Assembly: GCA_030015575.1 (NCBI GenBank)
Contig: JASDDO010000026.1
Coordinates: forward strand, 186,955,739 to 187,019,738
Length of the DNA: 64,000 nt
Source: Agapanthus africanus
Taxonomy: Eukaryota; Streptophyta; Magnoliopsida; Asparagales; Amaryllidaceae
Direction of reading: 5' to 3'
The position numbers and the translations under genes were made by a program. The number at the start of each line of letters is the position of its first letter. Within the stretch, counting starts at the first letter, position 1. This document shows, piece by piece, positions 36,411-46,699 of the stretch. The notes below the pieces were generated by a model. The model saw only the letters and a list, made by a program, of their open reading frames with translations. It was not told where the DNA came from and made no database searches.

Positions 36411-39400
36411 ATGGATGTATTGACCGAACCCGCATGTTATACTGTGCTGGGGAACGTTGGTTCCGTTCTTTCCTATAAGAGTTATAGGAATGAACAGGAA
36501 ATAGGGGAAAACCAGGATTCCCATGCCACCCGATTGAAGAAAGTACATGTTGATGCATTTTCTTCGGGTGTGTTCGTTACAGAGAACTGTTTCTCCATTT
36601 GCTCTACGTCCTGGGTATTAGATACCGGGTCAGGATCCCATATATGTAATCAGTTACATGGGCTTAGGAAAGGTAGAGAACTTGGAGAAGGTGATAAAGA
36701 CAGTAGAGTCGGAAATGGCGCAATTGTTGCAGCTAAGACTGTCGGGGAATATCACCTTGTATTACCAACTGGTAATACATTGGTTCTGAACGAATGCTAT
36801 TACATGCCGAACCTGATATGCAACATTATATCAGTTTCTTTATTAAGCAAAGAAGGATATAATTTTGTATTACAGGACAATGTTATGAACATTTTCCGTA
36901 ACCAAAAGTTGGTTGGATCAGGCACGTTATGCAATGGCATTTATGTTCTAAATCAATCAACAGTTCTGAGCATAACAAACACACACAAGAGGAAGAGTTC
37001 TGAACTCAACGAATCCTTCTTGTGGCATTGTAGACTGGGTCACATCAATGTGACACGACTGGCTAAGTTGCATAAGGATGGATATTTGAAACCTTTCGAA
37101 TTTTCATCTTATGACACTTGCCAGTCATGTCTCAAAGGCAAGATGACCAAAACTCCGTTTACGGGACACGGAGAAAGAGTTACCGAACTCTTGAGACTGA
37201 TACATAGTGATGTATGTGGTCCTATGTCTACACATGCCAGGGATGGTTCTTCGTACTTCATTACATTCACTGACGATCTCTCAAGATACGGACATGTGTA
37301 CTTAATAAGACACAAGTCTGAAGCTTTTGAGAAATTTAGAGAATATAAACAAGAAGTCGAAAACCAAACCGGAAAGAGTATTAAAATCCTTCGATCTGAT
37401 CGAGGAGGTGAATACTTGAGCAATGAATTCCTGGACTTCCTAAAAGAGAATGGGATTCTCTCTCAGCTGACTCCTCCATATACACCACAGCACAACGGTG
37501 TATCAGAACGGAGGAACCGCACCCTATTAGATATGGTGCGCTCTATGATGAGCACAGCTGAGTTACCTATTTCCTTCTGGGGGTATGCGCTTGAGACAGC
37601 CATACATCTACTGAATATGGTCCCCACCAAATCAGTGCCTACCACTCCATATGAGATATGGAAAGGGAAGAGACCATGTCTTAACTATGTTAAGATATGG
37701 GGTTGTCCAGCCTATGTCAAACGACAAAATCCGGACAAACTCGAGGCACGGTCTGTTCTATGCAAATTTGTAGGATATCCCAAGAATTCTCAAGGGTATA
37801 TCTTCTACCACCCTGAGGAACAAAGAGTGTTTGTTTCTCGGCAAGCCACCTTTTTAGAAAAAGAATTTCTTGAAAAAGAGATTAGTGGTCATGAGGTAGA
37901 ACTGGAAGAAGTTCCAGCTGCAGAAGCTACAACAGAATATCTGGTGGAACCAGAGGATTTCGTAGTTCCCGATGAACCCCAGCCACTCCGCCGATCTAGT
38001 AGGGTTCCTCGCCAACCTGAGAGATACTACGGTTTTCTCATGGACGGTGGGAGCGAGGATTGCATCATGGAGGATGATGACCCAACTAGCTTCGAGCAGG
38101 CCATCACGAGTGGGGACTCAGTGAAATGGCTGGATGCTATGCGGTCTGAGATGGGATCCATGTACACCAACAAAGTATGGACTTTGGACGTTGCTCCTGA
38201 AGGGGTAAAACCCATTGGGAGCAAGTGGATTTTCAAGAAGAAACTTGGTGTAGATGGGAAAGTGGAGACTTTCAAAGCTAGACTTGTAGCAAAAGGTTTT
38301 CGTCAAAGACCAGGTGTGGACTATGACGAAACCTTTTCTCCAGTGGCTATGCTTAAATCCATCCGGATCATGCTTGCCATTGCTGCCTTTCATGACTACG
38401 AAATCTGGCAAATGGATGTTAAGACCACCTTTCTAAACGGTGATTTAGAAGAGTGCGTGTACATGACTCAGCCAGAGGGCTTCGTGGACAGTGGGAGCAG
38501 CGGGAAGGTGTGCAAGCTGCTTAAATCCATTTATGGATTAAAGCAAGCGTCGCGGAGTTGGAACATCTGCTTTGACGTCGTTATCAAAGAGTTTGATTTC
38601 GTCAAAAATCCAGATGAACCTTGTATCTACAAGAAGGTGGCAGAGAGTAAGGTTGTCTTCCTCGTATTGTACGTGGACGACATACTCTTGATAGGAAATG
38701 ATATTCCTATGCTGCAATCGGTCAAGCTCTTCTTATCACAAAGATTCTCAATGAAAGATCTTGGTGATGCCTCCTGCATATTGGGGATCAGGATCTATAG
38801 AGATAGATCCAAACGGATTTTGGGATTGTCCCAATCCAGGTACATTGACACCATACTAAAGAGGTTTAGTACGGAAGAGTCCAAGCGTGGGAACTTACCC
38901 ACAATCTCTGGAGTCACTCTCTCCAAAGAGATGTCTCCCAAGACTGATTTAGAGAGAGCTCGCATGCAAGGGATACCCTATGCTTCGGCAGTAGGCTCTA
39001 TCATGTATGCGATGCTGTGTACCAGACCCGATGTAGCATACTCACTAAGTGTAGTGAGCAGGTATCAAGCTGATCCTGGAGAGAATCACTGGACAGCTGT
39101 GAAGAGCATTCTCAAGTACTTGCGAAGGACTAGAGATATGTTCTTGGTGTATGGTAACGGAGAGCTCCAAGTGGAGTCCTTTACCGATTCGAGCTTCCAG
39201 AGTGATAAGGACGACTCTAAGTCGCAGTCGGGCTTTGTCTTTACCCTTTACGGAGGGGCGGTTATCTGGAAGAGTTCCAAGCAGGAAACCGTGGCAGACT
39301 CGACGATGGAGGCTGAATACATCGCTGCCAACGATGCTGCCAAAGAGGCTGTCTGGATCAAGAAGTTCATTACTGAACTTGGAGTGGTTCCATCCATTGA

Positions 39401-39656
39401 GCATCCAATACCTTTGTATTGCGATAACAATGGAGCGGTGGCTTTGGCCAAGGAACCCAGGTCCCATCAGCGGTCCAGGCATATTCTGAGGCGGTATCAC
39501 CTGATCCGGGAGATAGTTGATCGCCGGGAGATCGAGGTCAGGAGAGTTGACACGAAGAATAACACGGCGGATCCACTCACGAAGGCCATTCCCCAGATAC
39601 AGTTTGAGAGACTCTTCGGGATGCTCGGTATGAGATACTACAGCAGCTGGCCCTAG
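36411..39656 (+). CDS. pol: E2 pol polyprotein (protease-integrase-RT-RNase H), no gag domain
   Basis: This is an open frame of 1,081 codons from ATG 36411; the frame also extends 20 codons upstream from a GTG. From the Met: protease DTGSGSH near 71; integrase HHCC about 206-240; catalytic D near 267 and 330 and E near 366 (D-X35-E); RT with VDYDETFSP and YVDD near 754-757; RNase H ending YYSSWP. Normal Angela polyproteins begin with about 280-290 residues of Gag including a CCHC knuckle, as E3 does. Here about 60 residues of unrelated or remnant sequence (MDVLTEPACYTVLGNVGSVL...) lead straight into the protease. The enzymes look functional, since no stop or frameshift is seen and the catalytic motifs are intact. 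Particle assembly would need Gag in trans. Confidence 0.93.
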   Translation: MDVLTEPACYTVLGNVGSVLSYKSYRNEQEIGENQDSHATRLKKVHVDAFSSGVFVTENCFSICSTSWVLDTGSGSHICNQLHGLRKGRELGEGDKDSRVGNGAIVAAKTVGEYHLVLPTGNTLVLNECYYMPNLICNIISVSLLSKEGYNFVLQDNVMNIFRNQKLVGSGTLCNGIYVLNQSTVLSITNTHKRKSSELNESFLWHCRLGHINVTRLAKLHKDGYLKPFEFSSYDTCQSCLKGKMTKTPFTGHGERVTELLRLIHSDVCGPMSTHARDGSSYFITFTDDLSRYGHVYLIRHKSEAFEKFREYKQEVENQTGKSIKILRSDRGGEYLSNEFLDFLKENGILSQLTPPYTPQHNGVSERRNRTLLDMVRSMMSTAELPISFWGYALETAIHLLNMVPTKSVPTTPYEIWKGKRPCLNYVKIWGCPAYVKRQNPDKLEARSVLCKFVGYPKNSQGYIFYHPEEQRVFVSRQATFLEKEFLEKEISGHEVELEEVPAAEATTEYLVEPEDFVVPDEPQPLRRSSRVPRQPERYYGFLMDGGSEDCIMEDDDPTSFEQAITSGDSVKWLDAMRSEMGSMYTNKVWTLDVAPEGVKPIGSKWIFKKKLGVDGKVETFKARLVAKGFRQRPGVDYDETFSPVAMLKSIRIMLAIAAFHDYEIWQMDVKTTFLNGDLEECVYMTQPEGFVDSGSSGKVCKLLKSIYGLKQASRSWNICFDVVIKEFDFVKNPDEPCIYKKVAESKVVFLVLYVDDILLIGNDIPMLQSVKLFLSQRFSMKDLGDASCILGIRIYRDRSKRILGLSQSRYIDTILKRFSTEESKRGNLPTISGVTLSKEMSPKTDLERARMQGIPYASAVGSIMYAMLCTRPDVAYSLSVVSRYQADPGENHWTAVKSILKYLRRTRDMFLVYGNGELQVESFTDSSFQSDKDDSKSQSGFVFTLYGGAVIWKSSKQETVADSTMEAEYIAANDAAKEAVWIKKFITELGVVPSIEHPIPLYCDNNGAVALAKEPRSHQRSRHILRRYHLIREIVDRREIEVRRVDTKNNTADPLTKAIPQIQFERLFGMLGMRYYSSWP

Positions 39657-39670
39657 TGCAAGTGGGAGAT

Positions 39671-41885
39671 TGTTAGTTGTATGTATGCCCTAGAGGCCAG
39701 TATTGTACAGATTATGTATATTATATTGGATGCTTGGACATATATAGAGATGTCTTTCTTGCTCGATATGATAGTATGCTATCTGGTTACTCTTTATCTT
39801 AACATGTACACTAGTCTCTTTATACTGTCTTATAGTTACATGTTGGTAAAGCCCTTAGGATATGTACTTGACTACCTGGACTGTGATGCAGATCATACTA
39901 GTGGGGACCTGGTAGTCCATAAGTACATCCTTCGAGGTCCCTAGTCGTGGGTGTATCGAGACAGGGCATCGATATACCAGAGTAGACTAGCGTATACGCT
40001 TCTCGACCCATGTGATGGGCGATGGATGATCCCATATCCATTGGTGTTTGACATCAGAGATGGTATACGGGTGCTCAGTGGAGACTGGGTACACTGGACG
40101 GACTCGCCGAGAACTCCCAGATGGTATTATACCTCACGTCAGATGGCAGTTCTCAGGTGACACTTGTGCAGGTTGGTCTGTAGACCCGAGATCGTCATAG
40201 AGTCTTGTGTGATTCCCACTGTGCTTTGATCTCCACCTTACCACGTCCATGAGGGCGTGCAAAACGGTGGTCTTTGGGTACAGTCCCGAGTCACATGGAG
40301 GCAATGAGCGATAGGAAGGGTTTCGTCTCTCCCGGTATTGGGGGTTGATGTTGCGCAGTGCTCGATTGGCCGTAGCAGGGAAGTCCCTGGCCAGGGCTGA
40401 TCAGAGATTTGCTGGTAAGTGTTACCAGTAGTTTCTCGACCCGTTACGAGCCTCACATCGGCACGACTTATCGGGTTATTGGGGTCTGACGTTTACCACC
40501 CCTAGACTTGATATGCGACATATCAGACGTAGAGACCGGACTGTATGGTAAGTGTTACTGGTCGGATTCGTAGGAGTGTGAGCGGGCTAGCTCGTCGATC
40601 TTCTGATCGCTCAATACCCGGGTGGCCGTTACGTTTAGCAGACCGCTTGCGGCTTGTGGATGCTTGATATGATCATCATCTGCTACCTGCGTATTGACGA
40701 GTCTTTAGAGTCCTACACAGAGGTTTCCTGGCTCAAGCGAAACGAAATAGGAGCGCATATGAGATATGTGCAGGACCGAGAGTAATGCGTGTATGTGATA
40801 CCGTATTCCATTCTCGCGATATATGTATCAAATGGTTATATTCGATATAACCTAGTTATCGAATCGAAGATCGATTCGATAAGCCGATACATTGAATACT
40901 AGTCGGTCATGTGCGACATGACCGGATCATTGAATCAAGTGTTGATTTAATGATTTAATGTATAATTATATATTTGATATATTACTTTGCATTAACTAGT
41001 ATTGGTTCACTTTAAACGGATTTTTCTCACTTGGATTGCACATTGTATATGTGATATACTTTTGAGCACTTTTTTGTATCATGTTTGATGATACTTGATC
41101 ATATGGTTAAGTGAATAGAATTAAACCATGGTTATTATGATAATTAGGGTTTTGCATATTTAGTTATTCATTTATTTGTTTATTCATTTATTTGGATAAG
41201 TTTAAGATAAGAATGGTGGCTTTATTTGTTTTATGTTGAAGATTCATGAAGCTTTGACTTTGCTAACCATTCTTGTCTTCATGCTTAACCCTAACCCACT
41301 CAAATGACCATGGTTTATTCTCTACACTTAACCCTAGTTTAAGTTATGATAAGTATTGATTTTCGATTTCTTTTGATATAGAACTTATCATAACCATCTT
41401 CTTCTTCTTCTTCTTCAAGCTTGCTACATTAATGGCAACTTGAGATTTAGCGAGAGAAATCCAAATCTAAAGTGAACCCACCTCCTATTTCTTCATCCTC
41501 TACCTCTTGCCAAGTGGTTTTGGGTGTTTTCTTCACAAGTTTCACTACTTGGTGAAGTCGGAGCTTGAACTAGTGCAACCTCGACGTAGATCGTCTTTGA
41601 CACGAAGCCGACGAACTATTCCGCTCACTTCTCCGATGAAGCCGTCGCGAGAGTCCGAGGTTCGTGATGGACAGCGAGGGGACGACCACATGGAGCTAAG
41701 CAAGTGGAAATCCGGATCTACAAAGGTTGTAACATCTAACCTATAGTTAAATAGTTAACTAGTTTTCCGTTTCGCCTAGAATTCTAGCAACGATCCGTAG
41801 TCTAGGGTTTCTCGGCACCATTTTTTTTGAAATTGGCATGTTCGATGCCTTATGAGACCTCTTTAGGGTGCCTAGGAACCTTTCA
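39671..41885 (+). repeat. E2 3' LTR
   Basis: This LTR directly follows the PPT 'gcaagtgggagat' (39658-39670). It has the same length as the 5' LTR, with about 16 differences by eye, and ends TTTCA before TSD aactt (41886-41890). Confidence 0.93.
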
Positions 41886-41890
41886 AACTT

Positions 41891-43173
41891 GATATAATCG
41901 AAGGAACGAGATAGCTTTCAAAAGGAGTGGTTCAAGCTCTGCATTTAAAAGTTTGGTTTTGAAAAGAACCGAGTGGTTTTCAAAGTGTTCCAACGACTTT
42001 TACTTGGTTTATTTTTTCTTGCATTAATTCCAATGCGTCCCATCATTTAATCCTACCATTGCAGAAAACAACGAAAATATGACGTACGCTTATGCCATCC
42101 GCATTCGCCACGGGGTCCCGTCATCACCCGTTAGGTTACTTAACTAACGACGGAGCGGGGGCTGGACTAGCGCGGATGCAAAACATAAGCAACGCCTAAA
42201 TAGATATCATATAGATATATATAAACATTCGTCACATGCAATGATAGCTATTCCAGATCACAGATGAATACATTGGATATACTAGGAATCCGCAATTCGT
42301 ACGAGCCTGCAACGAAGAGCGGATTACACGGTCGCGATGAATAGCCAAACCCCACCCTAGACCCCTACGGGTGCGGCAAACTGCCCACCAAGTATCCAAA
42401 GTGAAGCAACCTCCCTCAACAACGTGAGTAGGCCACTCGGCACTTCGAGATACCCGGTAGTTTTTGCACCCCACCTTGGGTATATCCTAGGATCAAAAAC
42501 AGTAAAAAGAAATTATACAATGACGGCTACAACCCCGACCCGGTTGTGCGGCCATACAAATAATATTACATCAATTTACATATTACAAGAATTGAAAGAA
42601 TAAGAAAACTCTCATCTCACAACCCCCGGCTATTCATCCGCGACAATCCAACGAATTCATATACACAAACCATCAACATTACAGATCACAGATATGTATA
42701 ACCCCCACTAATCGACGTATAGCGATTAGCAGACGTTCAATACATATATCACATCACAGATATAACCCATTAGCCAAAGTGTAAAGAAGTTCGATCAAAA
42801 ATACGGATTTGTGACCACCCCAAAAACCAACCTGTTCTCTGGAAAATCTGGGTGGAAACAAACTACATTAAAAATCCCAAAACCACAACAGAAGAACACT
42901 ACAAGGAAAATGAACCACGGCCGAGTCAACTCGGTCGCGGATCTGCGGCAGGAGCAAGCTTCTGCTGCGGATCCGCGGTGAGTCGGCCGAGTCAGTGGAT
43001 CGTTTTCCTTGTGCGTTCAGTAAAAACCCTGAGCCGATTTTTGAAGTATGATTTATTACTTTTAGAGCAGAAACAAAAATCGACAGAAACTTAGGGTTTT
43101 GAAAAATAGTTTTGCGATTTTTTCCGATCGAAGTTCTAGATACTTTGCTAACTAATTAGTTTGTGTTTCTCTA
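41891..43173 (-). other. E3 5' leader, PBS-proximal part, with CCGCGG hairpin
   Basis: No gene is present. This is the leader half next to the E3 PBS. A stem-loop with arms 42937-42951 and 42962-42976 (15 bp, two mismatches in the sense RNA) lies about 200 nt from the PBS, matching the hairpins of E1 and E2 in place and CCGCGG-type core. Other parts align with E1/E2 leaders (for example the PPT-like, Pro/Arg-rich shadow ORFs), but E3 is diverged. Confidence 0.65.
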
Positions 43174-43186
43174 GGCTCTGATACCA
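43174..43186 (-). other. E3 primer-binding site
   Basis: On the minus strand this reads TGGTATCAGAGCC, one base from the E3 5' LTR, complementary to initiator tRNA-Met. Confidence 0.9.
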
Positions 43187-43187
43187 C

Positions 43188-45246
43188 TGTAAGTCCACGT
43201 TGCCCACCCCGGTGCTTGCGGGGAGGCAGAAACGTTATGAAAAATCGGATTTTTACAACACTAGGTAACATGGACTATGTAAAGGAGGGATCTTTGCTAA
43301 ACAAAACTAACTACAAAGCTAAAGAAAGTTTAGCTACTCGAAAAGGGGGTTATACCTAGGTCTTCAAGTCCTTCTCTTCTTGCTCCTTGGAGTGAAAGAA
43401 CGGATCGTCTCGTCGCCTTCTCTTGCCGAAGAAAGATCCACCCGAGGGCCTCAACCTTTGGCTCCAACTTCAAACTGCAAGTAACTAAGGTGCTTGGTGT
43501 GCTAAACCTAGGACCTTAGAAAGAGTAGAGAGTATTTTTGAGGGTTTTATCTCAAGCTCAAGGGGTTCTCAACTCATGAGAGGGGAGAGCTAGAGAGAGA
43601 GGAAGAGGAAGAGAGAGAATGAGAATCATAGAATGAGATAGCTTTTTACAACCATAACAATATAAGTGAATTAATCAAATTAATAATTTTAATCAAATGA
43701 AAAAGTTGATGGTTGGTTTGATGAGACAATTATCATTTCATATTAAATGGTTTTTGCAAAGATCAAAGAGCATCTTTGATGTGTAATGATGATGGTCAAA
43801 ATTTCAACCATGGTCAACTAGTCAACCTTGGTCAACAAGTCAACAAACCCAACCATGACACAATTTCATTTAATTAATATTATTAATTGATATATCACAA
43901 ATTCATTAGGGTTTGGAAAAAGACGACTGTCAACTGTGCATACACACCCGTTCCAAAACCCTAATGAAAATCCTCTTCCTCTGCCTCAAACAACTGTGCA
44001 TACACACCCATATTCGTGTCCGAGGAACACGAATACTATGAGATAAAACCAATCCCAAATCATATACTAGGATCCGGCTTAAACCAAAACCCGCTAGTAT
44101 AAGCTGTCCGGACATCAAACGTGCACAAGTGCGCGGATGTGAACGAACCCCGTCGCAATACCATGCGACCTCTACTCATTTTGCCTAAAGACGAATAACT
44201 CTCTGTGTGGGACTCTAAAGACTCGACACTACGCTGGCAGTGGGTTTAACCACAGACTGCAAGCGGCACTAGCTGTACGTAACGGTCCCCAGGTAGATGC
44301 CGATAAGAAGACTGACGAGTAAAACCCATCTGAACTCCTACTGAGCCTGTATGTGACAGTCTCCGTACAGTCTGGTCTGTTCGTCTAAGAACATCGCATG
44401 GCGGGCCTAGGGGGCGGTAAACGTCGGTCCCCTAATAGCGGTACAAGTCGTGTCGGAGTGTAGCCCAGAACACCTGAGATAACACTGGAAACCTACCAGT
44501 CTATTTCGCTTGCCCTGGCCAGGGACTTTGTATAATGGCTCTCCTAGACACAGCGCGATATCAACCCCCAATACCGGGAGAGACGAATCCTGTCTAACCG
44601 TCACTGCCTCCAAGTGCTTCGGGACTGCACCCAAAAACTACCTGTTTGCACGACTCCTTTGAGCCGTGATAGGGTAGTAATCAAAGTACAGTGGGAACAC
44701 ACTCGAGGCGAAGTGACAGTGTCAAGTCAATGGACTAAGCTGTACTCATGTCACATGGGAACTGATAACTGACGATAGGTATAATACCAACCAACAGTTC
44801 CCGACGAGTCCTGTCCAGTGTACTCGTAACCTAACGAGCACCCGCATACTATCCCAAGTACGACGTACTGACGGCTGTGGGACAGACCGTCTCCCAAACT
44901 GGGATGAGAAGCGCATACGCTACTCTACTCTGGAGTATCGATGCCCTGTCTCGATAGTCCTGCGACTAGGGACCTGCATAAGGATGTGCTTATGGATTAC
45001 CCAGCCCTCACGAGTATGACTGCCATCACAACGCTGGTAATCAAGCAAAGATCCTAAGGGCTCCACTAATGTGTAAAGGCGATATGCTAAAAGAAACACA
45101 TGCACACATTAAAGCAGAAACAAACCAAGTAGCATACTACCATTTTGAGCAAGAATGTCAATACAAGGTGAATATCCCAAGCTTCCATCAAGTAATATAC
45201 AATCCAGTATGATACAGTAATGGCCTCTAGGGCATATACACTAACA
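43188..45246 (-). repeat. E3 5' LTR
   Basis: This 2,059-bp LTR pairs with 24531-26585 and is flanked on the right by TSD gaaaa (45247-45251). It is non-coding; the ORFs at 43930-44118 and 44407-44634 recur in the other LTR. Confidence 0.92.
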
Positions 45247-45251
45247 GAAAA

Positions 45252-45530
45252 TAGAATGGAACTGAATTGAAGCAGTGGTTCCTCCCACTGCTGCATAAGG
45301 CTTGACGGGAGAATCACTCGGGCAGTCGTTTTGATTGTGTACGCAACTAGGCTTGCATCAGAACTCGAGTTTGTTTTCGGAGACATTGTCAAGTGATGTT
45401 GATTGTTTTTTATTGCTAAAAATTGATAATCTGCATGAACGAGCATAATTTTAGTACAAACAACGATATATATGTTGAACGAGATCACATGACGTTTGAT
45501 CCAAAATATGGGAGGAGAAATATGTCCCAC
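45252..45530 (-). pseudogene. Unrecognised broken reading frame, proximal part (split by E3)
   Basis: An open frame from ATG 45530 (minus) runs to the E3 insertion at 45251. With one copy of the TSD removed it continues in the same frame into 24525. A second in-frame Met (MSPKTNSSSD...) lies further in. No domain is recognised; the content is Ser/Thr-rich. Because the frame crosses the junction cleanly, it was probably open before E3 landed. It may be a gene fragment or part of an older transposon. Confidence 0.4.
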
Positions 45531-45939
45531 CGGGTATGGCAGAATCTATAGAGTATTTTTTGTCACTGCATGGAGATGGATGTGCTCGCGTTTTGGGCTT
45601 GTACAGATTACCCCTGCCCAGTGGTAGGCAGGGGTTTATTGATTATGGGATTCTAATCTCCACAAAACGGCACAAAACTGCCGTTAATTACCCCTCGCTT
45701 TGACGCGATAGAATCTTCGATTAACGAGTCATGCATATCATGCGAACTCGATGTGAACTGTGTGTGTTCTTGAAAACAATTTTAGGACTATTTTAACATA
45801 TCGGGGGATCATCACACGGGGGTCCTGCTGCCCGGTCAATGGGTAGAGGGTCCAGGAGGTCTTAAGGGGCTCGGGGCAGCGCCCCAGAACAAATTTTTTT
45901 AGAGGAAGGTGACTTGAGTGTGTCGGAAAGCTTCCGGAA
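45531..45939. other. Intergenic, no gene seen
   Basis: I see no supported gene. Upstream of the broken frame the sequence is ordinary mixed composition, becoming C/G-richer near 45820-45900 at the edge of the G-rich repeat block. Confidence 0.5.
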
Positions 45940-46440
45940 GAGGAAGAGAGAAAGAGATGTTCAAAGTAGTGAGATCCCTAAGAGAGGGGGTCCCGAAGTG
46001 ATGGGACCTTTTTGAAGGAGGCCCCTAAGCAGTAGACCCCCTTTGGGGGGTCCCAAAGTCGTGGGACCTCCAAGAGGGAGGTCCCGAAGCGATAGAGCCC
46101 TTTTGGGGGGTCCCAAAGTCGGGAGACCGCTTTAAGAGGCCCTGAAATCAGGAGCTGGAGCCTTTTTTGGGGGATTTCGAGGTCGGAAGACCCCTTAAAG
46201 TTGGGGTCCTAAAATCGGGAGCTCTCTTGGGGGGTCCCAAAGTCGGGAGCCTTCTTTAGGGAGTTCCAAAATCGGGAGCCCTCATTGGGGGGTTCCTGAC
46301 AACGGTATCCCCTTTTGGGAAAGCCTCGAAAAGGGGGACCCGGGAGGGGTCCCGAAAAAAGGAACTCCCTTTAGGGGGTTCCGAAAAGGGGGGTTCCGAA
46401 GCGGGAACCCCTTTTTGGGGTTTCGAAGTTGAACACTGGT
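45940..46440. repeat. G-rich degenerate tandem repeat
   Basis: About a dozen imperfect units follow one another, built on 'gggtcccaaagtcgggagacccctttt' (roughly 30-40 bp apart, for example near 45985, 46045, 46105, 46175, 46225, 46275 and 46350). Runs of five to six G alternate with GGTCCC palindromes. The ORFs across it (46256-46597) are products of the repeat (NPxxGxPxFGTP pattern) and not a gene. Confidence 0.7.
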
Positions 46441-46534
46441 GGAATCCGTGTTTGAGGTTTGGGGGTGAAACATAGGTCATGACCATTTTCCTCGCGGATC
46501 CTATTAAGGATTGGGTAGCAAGGCAGCTTTGTAA

Positions 46535-46698
46535 GGCGAAAGCTTTGAGCTTTCGCCCCAAAGTCGTCGATTTTATGAGTTTTGAGGATGAAACCAATGG
46601 GATTTACAACGGTCCTTCGTCCATTACTATTCTATATGTTTGGAGGGATCGACCCATGATGAAAGCGTCGGCTTTCACTCATGGGGGTCGATCCCTCC
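46535..46698. repeat. Two foldback (inverted) repeats
   Basis: GGCGAAAGCT-ttg-AGCTTTCGCC at 46535-46557 is a perfect 10-bp stem. A longer foldback has arms 46642-46666 and 46671-46698 (GGAGGGATCGACCC...GGGTCGATCCCTCC), nearly perfect with a 4-nt loop. They could be transcribed hairpins, terminator-like structures or transposon ends. No TSD or coding region points to one of these. Confidence 0.65.
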
Positions 46699-46699
46699 T

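Larger units (their letters stand above)
31339..41885 (+). mobile_element. Element E2: young Angela-like copia retrotransposon, intact pol but no gag
   Basis: This is a complete 10,547-bp element inserted in E3. Its LTRs are both 2,215 bp (31339-33553 and 39671-41885), with TSD aactt (31334-31338 and 41886-41890), a tRNA-Met PBS and a PPT. By eye the LTRs differ at about 16 positions (about 0.7%), so it is younger than E1. The pol frame is uninterrupted. There is no gag, so movement would need Gag from another element. Sequence and layout match E1 closely (same subfamily). Confidence 0.95.
24531..45246 (-). mobile_element. Element E3: Angela-like copia retrotransposon with gag-pol, split by E2
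   Basis: E3 reads on the minus strand. The 5' LTR is 43188-45246 (2,059 bp), the PBS 43174-43186, the coding region 30550-26600 and the 3' LTR 24531-26585 (2,055 bp). TSD gaaaa flanks it (24526-24530 and 45247-45251). Element E2 (31339-41885) sits in its 5' leader; without it E3 is about 10.16 kb. The LTR starts TGTTAGTGTATATGCCCTAGAGGCC, an Angela/BARE-type start. The LTR pair shows clearly more differences than E1 or E2 (six in the first ~80 bp of the aligned left ends), and the polyprotein has two inactivating changes. It is the only copy here with a full gag. Confidence 0.93.

Noticed and set aside
45247..45251. E3 considered as two independent solo LTRs rather than one element
   Set aside because: The 24526-24530 and 45247-45251 gaaaa duplications, PPT at the left LTR and PBS at the right LTR show one element split by E2.
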